Shown here piece after piece: positions 55,700 to 64,000 of a stretch of 64,000 nucleotides of DNA. The position numbers and the translations under genes are program-made. Within the stretch, counting starts at the first letter, position 1, and the number at the start of each line of letters is the position of its first letter. The notes under the pieces were generated by a model. It was not told where the DNA came from, ran no database searches, and saw nothing but the letters and a program-made list of their open reading frames with translations. Origin of the DNA: an uncultured Pseudoteredinibacter sp. (GTDB lineage: Bacteria; Pseudomonadota; Gammaproteobacteria; Pseudomonadales; Cellvibrionaceae); the NCBI RefSeq assembly GCF_947500695.1, contig NZ_CANMSS010000001.1, forward strand, positions 186,001 to 250,000, in the 5' to 3' direction.

Positions 55700-58600
55700 T
55701 TAGGGGTGAATGTCGATGTCCGCTTGGATTATTAATAGCTGCTCTAGCTCTTGTGTTATTTGCTCTGAGCTATAGAAATCAATAGAGCTTTTCTCGCCTT
55801 CTTCAGTCTCATTCGTTCTGGACGTAGTAAACTGAGCTGCCTCAAGTTCTGGCAGTTCAACTTCAAGCTGTTCAAATAGTTCTTTAGCTGAAGCATCGCC
55901 ATCAAGTAATGAGCTCCAATCTAATGGTGATGAGAGTGCCCCAGATAGTGAAATCTGTGCCACGAGCATATCGCCAGATGCCGTTGGCTGAGAAAAGTCG
56001 GCATCGACTAGACCCTCCAAGCCAAGGTCGCTTTCATTGAGGTCTAGCAAGCTATTGCTGCTATTATCCAAGCTTTGCTGACTGAGAGCACTTTCATTAC
56101 CGTCAAAGCTGCTATCGACTTTGCCCACTTCAAATGCGTCAGAGAAAGACATACCACTACTGTCAAAACGTTGACCAAAAATCGCGATAGATCCTGTGTT
56201 ACTGTCGATACTCGTCCAAGTAACCAGGTAGCCACCGTCTTCCAGAGTAACAATGTGCGGCTCAATATTTGAGGTGAGCTGACTCTGGGCGATGATTGTT
56301 TTAGCGCTGATTATTTCTCCTTCAGATGAGTATCTGCTGCTATAGACGTTAGCAATTCCGTTATTCACCTCAGACCAAACCACTACAAAGTCGCCGTTAT
56401 CTAAACCACTTACTTCGGGGCGACCCGTGATACTAGTTTGTTCATCTGCCGGCATAATAATGATGTTTTGCTCGAAAAGCGCTTTTCCGCTGGCACTAAA
56501 GCTTTGAATTTGTATTTGATTGGCGCCATCAGCTGCGATGCTTACCCAGCTAGCGATGAATCCACCGTCAGAGCTGCTGCGTATATTACTCAAAAACTGC
56601 TCGCCGCTTAAATCGTCATGTAAGATGAAATCGTCTTTAATAATATTGCCTTCTTGGTCGTAAATCTTAGCCCAAATATTGTTGCCACTTTCATCTTGGC
56701 TAGCATGCCAGCTGACCGCAAATAGCCCGCCGTTTAGTTCTGTTATTGACGGTAAGGCTTGGTTTCCTTGGCCTTGCTCATTTACTTGAATTTCATTTCC
56801 TAGAGGCTCACCATCTGCTGAGAAAACACGCAGATAGACACCGGCCGCATGACCATCCTGTCCGTCACTCATCCAGCTTACAGCGAAACCTCCGTTTTCT
56901 AGTGATGTAATTTCAGGGCGACTTTGGTCCGAGCTGTAGAATTGATTGACTTGAAATTCTGAACCGTCCTTCTGGCTGTTGGCATCATAACGTTGAGCAA
57001 AGATGCCAAATCCATCTCCGTCTTGGTCGTCGGATTGCCAAGTTACTAGGAAGCCACCATCTTCTAGGCCTGTCACATCCGAGTTGGCTTGTTCACCCAA
57101 GCGGAAACTATTAACGACAAAAGCGTCATTTACAGTATTACCGTTAACATCATACCGTTGTGCCCAAATATCAAAACTGCCATCTTTGCTAGCGTTTAAT
57201 GAAGCAAAAGTTACGATATAACCCCCATCTTTCAATGATGCAATTGGATCGACTAGTGTCGGTGTCATTAAAACGACTAGCTCATTACCTGCTAAATCCT
57301 GCAGGGTTGCCTGGAAGGTGTAGAAAACATGATCCCAAGCCGATGTGTCACCGCTAATATTTCTAAACCAATCGGGTTTAATGTCTGTATCGCTGCTGGC
57401 ACCGCCTTCGGCCCTCGCAAGATAACCGTCGGTGAGGCCATTCATTCTTCCACTATATCTAGCATCAATGTCTTTAATTTTATAGTCTACATATTCAGTG
57501 GTCGTTAGGTGCCATGCTATTTCACTGGCCCTAGCATGATAAACGGAATCTCCATTATCAACTTTACCGCCATTTTGAGTTGTGTATTCGGTAAAGTCGT
57601 AGGCGTTGTTATAAGTTCGGCCAATGTTGACGACATTCGCGTCCACGATGGTATCGATAGTAACAGTAAGAGGCTCAGAATCTTTTGACTCTTCACCACG
57701 ACTGCTTACAACTCTGAAGTCATAGTTGCCGTCATTCAAATGTGTGCTAGTAATCGTCCAGCTACCATTGGATTCAGCAATGGTTTCGCCAACCTTGGTT
57801 TTACCGTGGAATAAGGTAACAGTAGTTCCTGCGGTTGCTGAACCGGTAAAAGTAGGGGTGGTATCATTAGTTAAATCATCATCGTTAAACTTACCGGAGT
57901 CGCTAGAAGCTTTTAAATCAATGGTAGGTTTTTCGATAGGTGGTGCGATCTCAATAATAACTTTGGCAGTATCAAAACCACCACGGCCATCGCTGATTTG
58001 ATAAATGACGGTGTCGGTTAATACCTGGTTTGCAGGGTTGTCCAACTCGTAGACGATCTCACCAGATTTGTTAATTTTGGCGCTACCGTACTTTCCTTGC
58101 TTGGTAATGCTTTCAAGCTTCAGTTTATCGCCGTCCGGATCTTTGTCGTTGGATAGAACATCTACTTTAACGGTGTCAGTGGTTGATACTCTGTCGTTCT
58201 TGGCGTTGGGGCCTTGGTTTGATTGAACCTCAACCTCAAAACCCTGGGTTTTAGGGCTGATATTCCCGGCGATATCGATTTGCTTTGCGCGAATATCGAC
58301 TGAGCCATCATTCATTTCATTGCTAACTTGATAAACCCAATCGCCATTTTCATCGGCCTCTATGCGCCCATCTTCTTTACCGTCAACATAAACAATGATC
58401 TCAGCATGAGCTTCAGCTGTACCATGGACCTCAGGGAGAGTGTCGTTGAGGGTTTCTCCAGGCGAGACATTTTTTGAACCGTTTAGATCATCGACAAGGT
58501 GGGTGATTACCGGCGCTTCAACTTCTGTATCGATAGTAACGGTTAAGCTTGAAGAAGATTTTTTCTCGCTACCTATAACGCTAGTAACCTTGAATTTGTG

Positions 58601-60595
58601 GTCACCATCATTGTATTCATTAGTAGTAAAGCTCCATTTTCCGTCGCTATCGGCCGTGGTTTCACCAATTTTTTTGTTGCCCTTGTAAATAATTACGCGG
58701 CTACCAATGGTGGCGGTGCCGACCAATTCAGGTGTGCTGTCCTTGGTAATGTTATCGTTGTCATAACGACCAGAATCACTTTTTTCATCAAGGTCAATAG
58801 TAGGCTTAACATGCGGAGGAAGAAGAGTAATGTGGATTGTGGCAGTGTCGGTACCACCATTACCATCTTCGATTTTATATTCAATGGTATCTTGTTGTGG
58901 TTCGGTTACCTTGCCATTGGGCTTGTAAGTGATTTTACCATTTTTAATTTGTGCGTTGCCAAATTGACCTTGGCTAACTATTTCAGATAATGAAATTTTG
59001 TCGCCGTCAGCATCGCTATCATTTTTTAGTACATCAAACTTAGTGGTTTTGCTAATGGTGTAGTGATCATCTTCTGCATCTGGCGCTTGATTGAGAGATA
59101 TTGTGAAGCTGAAAGAGTCGGACATGTCACTCTCGTTTTCAGCAAGGTCGTATTGCTTAGCGGTAATTGCATGCTGGCCTTCATCTAAAAGCAGTGGCGA
59201 TTGAAGCTTCCATTCGCCTGTGTTTTTGTCTGCTTGGGTAAAGCCTACAAATGCGCCATCGATATAAATATGAACTAAAGCGCCTTTTTCCGCACTGCCG
59301 ACGATTAATGGTTCAATATCATCGGTGTTTCCACCGTCATTCACTTCGCCGGTACTTGGCCCTTCATCATCTAAAATATAGAGAATTTCGGGTGGCTCAA
59401 CCTGACGGTCTACGGTAACTTCAAATTCTTCACTTGCATCACTTCGGTTGCCGGCTTTATCAAATGCAATAGTAAAGAAAGTTTGCTCACCCGTTAAAAA
59501 GCTCTTTGTTGGCTGATACTCCCAGCTGCCGTCATCTTTTACGAAGGTGGTGCCTAAGAAGCTCTTACCGTGATATATAGCAATAATATCTCCCTTAGTC
59601 CCATGGCCGTGCAAGCTAAAGGCGTCGTCATCGGTGGATTCTTGATGCTCCACTCGGCCTTGGTAAGCACCGACATCGTCGTTGGCATAATCAATGGTGG
59701 GGGCGTCAGGGGCAGTCGTATCGATAGTTAATGTAAATCCGTCATATGCTGTGCCAGCATCATTTACTGCTTTGGCGCGGAAAAGGTGTTCGCCTTCATC
59801 AAGTGGTTCAGTGATTTGCACTGTCCAGTTCCCTTGGTCATCGGCTTGAATTGGGCCATAATTTTGATCGCCTACAGAAAGATAAACCATAGCTTTAGCG
59901 GTTGCAGTTCCGCTCACTAGTGGGGTCTTGTTATTGTTGTAGCCACCGTCTACCACACTGGTACCAGGAGGAAGCGTAACACCGGTTGTATTGGCATTAT
60001 CGTTCACGGCCATAACTTCAAGTTTAACGGGCTCTGACGATTTGCTAATATTGCCGGCGTCATCTTTAACGGTTGTACTTAATTCGTGGGCTCCTTCGGC
60101 GAGGTTGACCCCTAGCGTCCAGTTACCACTGTCGTCGCTGTTTGTTGTTCCTACGTATTCGCCTTTATCAAAGACTTCAATCGTCGAGTTCGGCTCAGCT
60201 TTGCCGCTGAAGTGATGTTCTCCGCTGCTAAGCTGGTCTCCGTTCGCATAGGCTTTGGGAACACCATTGATCGCTAGTTCACTGGCGGTCAGAACTTCTT
60301 GATCAACTGATATCTGAAACGCTTGGCTAGGCAAGGATTCGATACCGTTGGCGTCGGTTTCGCTAACGGTAAGTTGGTGTAGACCCTGTGATAATTCAGG
60401 GCTTTGAAACACCCAAATCCCTTGGGCATCTGCTTGACAATGCCCGATTAGGGTGCCGTTTTGGAAGACATTAATGGTAGCGCCTGGGCTGCCAGTACCG
60501 TTTATCGTCAGAAGGCTATCATCCGTTTTCCCTAGGTGCGTTAACTTACCTTGAGTGCTGCCTTGATCATCCATAATGCTCGAAATATTGGCCAT
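55700..60595 (-). CDS. Large Ig-like/cadherin-like surface protein, 1631 aa
   Basis: The protein is predicted to be a secreted or surface adhesin. The N-terminus (SSIMDDQGSTQGKL, GKTDDSLLTINGTG) opens a series of bacterial Ig-like units of the GTAxPGAxVxVY type with GxWxF/Q and G/H endings. Two cadherin-like segments follow (NQAPDAEDDHYTISKTTKFDV and NQGPNAKNDRVSTTDTVKVD, each with DxDGDK). Residues about 1110-1500 are about seven repeats with GGFxVxWxS, then DG, then AQRYD. The C-terminal tail is acidic and Ser/Leu-rich. There is no Sec signal, no RTX repeat and no LPxTG; type I export is assumed. It is on the same strand as the giant adhesin but separated by two genes. Confidence 0.88.
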   Translation of the reverse strand: MANISSIMDDQGSTQGKLTHLGKTDDSLLTINGTGSPGATINVFQNGTLIGHCQADAQGIWVFQSPELSQGLHQLTVSETDANGIESLPSQAFQISVDQEVLTASELAINGVPKAYANGDQLSSGEHHFSGKAEPNSTIEVFDKGEYVGTTNSDDSGNWTLGVNLAEGAHELSTTVKDDAGNISKSSEPVKLEVMAVNDNANTTGVTLPPGTSVVDGGYNNNKTPLVSGTATAKAMVYLSVGDQNYGPIQADDQGNWTVQITEPLDEGEHLFRAKAVNDAGTAYDGFTLTIDTTAPDAPTIDYANDDVGAYQGRVEHQESTDDDAFSLHGHGTKGDIIAIYHGKSFLGTTFVKDDGSWEYQPTKSFLTGEQTFFTIAFDKAGNRSDASEEFEVTVDRQVEPPEILYILDDEGPSTGEVNDGGNTDDIEPLIVGSAEKGALVHIYIDGAFVGFTQADKNTGEWKLQSPLLLDEGQHAITAKQYDLAENESDMSDSFSFTISLNQAPDAEDDHYTISKTTKFDVLKNDSDADGDKISLSEIVSQGQFGNAQIKNGKITYKPNGKVTEPQQDTIEYKIEDGNGGTDTATIHITLLPPHVKPTIDLDEKSDSGRYDNDNITKDSTPELVGTATIGSRVIIYKGNKKIGETTADSDGKWSFTTNEYNDGDHKFKVTSVIGSEKKSSSSLTVTIDTEVEAPVITHLVDDLNGSKNVSPGETLNDTLPEVHGTAEAHAEIIVYVDGKEDGRIEADENGDWVYQVSNEMNDGSVDIRAKQIDIAGNISPKTQGFEVEVQSNQGPNAKNDRVSTTDTVKVDVLSNDKDPDGDKLKLESITKQGKYGSAKINKSGEIVYELDNPANQVLTDTVIYQISDGRGGFDTAKVIIEIAPPIEKPTIDLKASSDSGKFNDDDLTNDTTPTFTGSATAGTTVTLFHGKTKVGETIAESNGSWTITSTHLNDGNYDFRVVSSRGEESKDSEPLTVTIDTIVDANVVNIGRTYNNAYDFTEYTTQNGGKVDNGDSVYHARASEIAWHLTTTEYVDYKIKDIDARYSGRMNGLTDGYLARAEGGASSDTDIKPDWFRNISGDTSAWDHVFYTFQATLQDLAGNELVVLMTPTLVDPIASLKDGGYIVTFASLNASKDGSFDIWAQRYDVNGNTVNDAFVVNSFRLGEQANSDVTGLEDGGFLVTWQSDDQDGDGFGIFAQRYDANSQKDGSEFQVNQFYSSDQSRPEITSLENGGFAVSWMSDGQDGHAAGVYLRVFSADGEPLGNEIQVNEQGQGNQALPSITELNGGLFAVSWHASQDESGNNIWAKIYDQEGNIIKDDFILHDDLSGEQFLSNIRSSSDGGFIASWVSIAADGANQIQIQSFSASGKALFEQNIIIMPADEQTSITGRPEVSGLDNGDFVVVWSEVNNGIANVYSSRYSSEGEIISAKTIIAQSQLTSNIEPHIVTLEDGGYLVTWTSIDSNTGSIAIFGQRFDSSGMSFSDAFEVGKVDSSFDGNESALSQQSLDNSSNSLLDLNESDLGLEGLVDADFSQPTASGDMLVAQISLSGALSSPLDWSSLLDGDASAKELFEQLEVELPELEAAQFTTSRTNETEEGEKSSIDFYSSEQITQELEQLLIIQADIDIHP
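56130..57260 (-). repeat. Tandem WxS...AQRYD repeats in the 1631-residue protein
   Basis: About seven units of roughly 50 residues share DGGFLVTWQS, QDGxGxGIFAQRYD and a VN...LGxE tail (for example GGYIVTFASLNASKDG, GGFAVSWMSDGQDGHA). They look like beta-propeller or beta-sheet repeats. Boundaries are approximate and judged by eye. Confidence 0.6.
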
Positions 60596-60649
60596 AATAT
60601 AATGTTTCCGATTATTGTTGATTGAGCCGCGAACGCTCTTTGCTTGAAA

Positions 60650-60675
60650 ATATTCAAAGAGATATTATTGAATAT
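60650..60675. promoter_or_regulatory. Inverted repeat between the surface protein and nucleotidase genes
   Basis: ATATTCAA, ten bases and TTGAATAT form perfect 8-base arms about 55 bp upstream of the surface protein start. It is a plausible operator for a dimeric regulator; the binder is unknown. Confidence 0.4.
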
Positions 60676-60869
60676 GTGAGCTGTTTCTAGCTTTGTTAGT
60701 GAAAACCATTCTTTTGTTTCATTAAAGTTCGCTAGTGGTTAATTAGCTAATACAAAGTGATGAGTAGCATTTTTATATTTATAGTTATTTAATCTTGTGT
60801 CTGATGAGCCATCAGTCTTTATACAGCCGTCAGAATCTGACTAAGAGCGATAAACTTGTTAGGGGTAAT

Positions 60870-61772
60870 ATGTCTTCGGCATTTGGTGAAAAATTAATTA
60901 TTGCAATCTCATCTAGGGCCTTGTTCGACTTAAGTGATAGTCACCTTGTCTTTGAGCGCGAAGGCCTAGCGGCATTTGCCGAGTATCAGCGTAAGCACGA
61001 AGACGATATTCTTGAGCAGGGTGAAGCCTTTCCTTTGGTGAAAAAGCTGCTCGCTCTCAATGAAGATAAAAACCGTGTAGAAGTGATATTACTGTCTCGC
61101 AATAGCGCTGATACTGGGCTTAGAGTGTTTAACTCCATTGAGCATTATGGGCTGGGTATTACCCGGGCCGCGTTTTGTGGCGGGGAAAGCCCTTATCGTT
61201 ATGTCTCGGCCTTTGGTTGTCATCTGTTTCTTTCTACCCATGCCGAGGATGTTCGTCAGGCGCTAGATGCAGGAGTGGCAGCTGCAACGCTTATGTTGGC
61301 AGGAAGTCGCTTGGGTGATGATGGAGAATTGCGCTTTGCTTTTGATGGTGATGCTGTTTTGTTCTCTGATGAATCTGAGCGAATCTATAAACAAGAGGGG
61401 CTAGAAGCTTTTGCTGAAAATGAAAGGACTAAGGCGAAAACACCGCTGAGCGGTGGCCCTTTTAAAACCTTCCTCAAAGCCTTACAGCATCTACAGGCCG
61501 ATTTTCCAAATGGTGATTGTCCTATTAGAACGGCCTTGGTAACAGCCCGCTCTGCGCCAGCCCATGAAAGAGTCATACGAACCCTCAGACAGTGGGGTAT
61601 TCGTCTTGACGAATCGCTTTTTTTAGGTGGTCTAGATAAGGGTGAGTTTTTACGTTCTTATGGCGCGGATGTGTTTTTTGATGATCAACAGAGTCATTGC
61701 CAGTCGGCCAGTCAACATGTCGCGACCGGCCATGTTCCTCATGGCGTAGCAAACGAACCGAGTCAGGGCTAA
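60870..61772 (+). CDS. Cytosolic 5'-nucleotidase type I-like (HAD superfamily)
   Basis: The protein resembles cytosolic 5'-nucleotidase I, which dephosphorylates nucleoside monophosphates. The ISSRALFDLSDSHLVFE start, the VILLSRNSADTGLRVF block, the FDGDAVLFSDESE acidic motif, IRTALVTARSAPAHERVIRTLRQWG and FLGGLDKGEFL with FFDDQQ match the family in order. The chosen ATG is preceded by TAGGGG; earlier in-frame starts add 25 atypical residues. The length of 300 residues is normal. It is divergent from the surface protein gene and convergent with the TauE/SafE gene. Bacterial substrate preference is not known. Confidence 0.9.
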   Translation: MSSAFGEKLIIAISSRALFDLSDSHLVFEREGLAAFAEYQRKHEDDILEQGEAFPLVKKLLALNEDKNRVEVILLSRNSADTGLRVFNSIEHYGLGITRAAFCGGESPYRYVSAFGCHLFLSTHAEDVRQALDAGVAAATLMLAGSRLGDDGELRFAFDGDAVLFSDESERIYKQEGLEAFAENERTKAKTPLSGGPFKTFLKALQHLQADFPNGDCPIRTALVTARSAPAHERVIRTLRQWGIRLDESLFLGGLDKGEFLRSYGADVFFDDQQSHCQSASQHVATGHVPHGVANEPSQG

Positions 61773-61815
61773 ATGCTCACTCGGCTTGCTCTATGCGGTT
61801 TTATAAAAATTGTGC

Positions 61816-62598
61816 TTATAAAAAGGCGAACTTTACACCCAGTAGCATCAGTAGCGAGGCGAGTGCAGGCTGCAGAATGCTATTAGGTAGCTGAGCCGAA
61901 AGCTTGCTGCCAAAGTGAATGGCCGGTAGCGATCCAAGGAGCAAGCATCCAAGTAGCATAAAGTCCACATTGCCCAAAAAGAATAGGTGCCCAAGGCCAG
62001 CTATGAGGGTAAGTGGGACAGCGTGGGCAATATCAGTACCTACCACTTCAGTGGCCTTCAGCTTGGGGTACAACACTAAAAGTAGCGCTGCACAGAAGGC
62101 TCCAGCGCCAACTGAAGATAGGGTTACCAGCACGCCTAGTATGACGCCACTGATCACGGTGATCAGGCGTCCATGCTGATGCACCTTTGACATCAGGCCA
62201 TCGCCGCTTTGGCTGGCTTTCTGTAAGCGCTTTTTAAACAGGATAACGGCCGAGGTGATAATCAGCATCAAGCCCAGGCTGTGGGTCAATAAGCCTTGAT
62301 AGTCATGGGCGCCCTGAAAGAAAGTTTGCAGCAGTAAGGCGGTAACCAGCGATGCGGGAATACTACCAGCCGCCAATGCCACAACCAATGACCAACGAAT
62401 ATTGCCCAGTTTGTGGTGGGTGCGAACCCCTCCAGCTTTAGTGACGGCGGCAAACAAAAGGTCGGTACCAATGGCTACATTGTAAGGAATACCAAAGAGG
62501 ATCAGCAGGGGGGTCATCAGTGAGCCACCGCCGACTCCGGTTACTCCGACGGCGAATCCGACGCCAGCACCGGCAAATATATACGTTAAGGCATCCAT
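61816..62598 (-). CDS. TauE/SafE-family (TSUP) membrane transporter
   Basis: The 260-residue protein has about eight membrane helices and the TSUP motif GVTGVGGGSLMTPLLI near the N-terminus, with a second VLVTLSSVGAGAFCA segment in the second half, the usual inverted duplication. Members export sulfite, sulfoacetate or related anions, or import sulfate. It is divergent from cysB, so sulfur-regulated transport is the natural inference. The two genes share a 210-bp control region with a strong inverted repeat. Confidence 0.88.
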   Translation of the reverse strand: MDALTYIFAGAGVGFAVGVTGVGGGSLMTPLLILFGIPYNVAIGTDLLFAAVTKAGGVRTHHKLGNIRWSLVVALAAGSIPASLVTALLLQTFFQGAHDYQGLLTHSLGLMLIITSAVILFKKRLQKASQSGDGLMSKVHQHGRLITVISGVILGVLVTLSSVGAGAFCAALLLVLYPKLKATEVVGTDIAHAVPLTLIAGLGHLFFLGNVDFMLLGCLLLGSLPAIHFGSKLSAQLPNSILQPALASLLMLLGVKFAFL

Positions 62599-62691
62599 AT
62601 AAACAATAAGTAGGAAACAGGTGAATTTTTATAGCTAAATTAGCAATTAGTACTGGCAAATATACGGATAAGACTCTATTCTGGAAAAGAA

Positions 62692-62719
62692 TATTTACTT
62701 ATATTTTTATAAGTAAATA
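62692..62719. promoter_or_regulatory. Inverted repeat in the TauE/SafE-cysB control region
   Basis: TATTTACTTATA, TTTT and TATAAGTAAATA form perfect 12-base arms. It lies about 95 bp from the TauE/SafE start and 90 bp from cysB, in an A/T-rich region. CysB autoregulation and control of the transporter are plausible. It is too A/T-rich to act as a good terminator. Confidence 0.5.
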
Positions 62720-62757
62720 CTTGGACAAGAGCTTGGCGTACAAAGCTTCATTTCTGA

Positions 62758-64000
<1,243 letters not shown>

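Overview
The window looks like a piece of chromosome from a marine, aerobic, heterotrophic gammaproteobacterium. The signs are a Na+-pumping NADH dehydrogenase (nqr) operon, a CysB regulator, lolCDE, the AcnD/PrpF form of the methylcitrate cycle, Na+-coupled transport and very large surface adhesins. A lineage near Cellvibrionales/Spongiibacteraceae is my inference and was not tested. No rRNA, tRNA, CRISPR array, prophage or insertion sequence was seen. Both ends cut through genes: nqrB on the left and an unidentified minus-strand gene on the right.

Layout. 1-7.1 kb: nqrB(partial)CDEF, apbE, nqrM and sthA, a redox-energy block containing the Na+ pump, its flavin-attaching enzyme, its Fe-site maturation factor and a transhydrogenase. 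7.3-9.6 kb: a small membrane protein, a membrane diguanylate cyclase and a lipoprotein. 9.6-20.7 kb: a LysR regulator divergent from glyA-sdaA-gcvT-gcvH-gcvP, then lipA and an AGCS symporter. Together these would import glycine and convert it through serine to pyruvate, and would make the lipoyl cofactor of the H protein. 20.8-27.8 kb: a porin, then a TonB-dependent receptor, nitrilase, aldoxime dehydratase and AraC-type regulator, which form an aldoxime-to-nitrile-to-acid cluster. 27.8-32.9 kb: a small exported protein, a PilZ protein, lolCDE and a DUF2062 membrane protein. 33.2-40.3 kb: a GntR regulator with prpB, prpC, acnD and prpF (propionate/2-methylcitrate cycle), with GntR-type palindromes upstream and an unusual 7-bp-periodic repeat at two operon junctions. 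40.4-41.0 kb: a LysE-family exporter.

41.2-60.6 kb is dominated by two giant minus-strand surface-protein genes. The first (4202 aa) has a LapA-like N-terminal retention region with a PAAAAG site resembling the LapG protease target, a perfectly periodic array of five 193-residue repeats, and a type I secretion C-terminus. The second (1631 aa) has Ig-like and cadherin-like domains followed by a series of WxS...AQRYD repeats. Between them lie an ArsC/low-molecular-weight phosphatase-like gene and a TetR regulator. No type I secretion, LapD or LapG gene is present here. The right end carries a 5'-nucleotidase, a TauE/SafE-type exporter divergent from cysB, and the partial gene.

The most interesting items are the aldoxime/nitrile cluster with its own TonB receptor, the LapA-like adhesin and its 579-bp repeat array, the self-contained glycine-to-pyruvate module with its own lipA behind a terminator, and the heptamer repeat in the prp operon.
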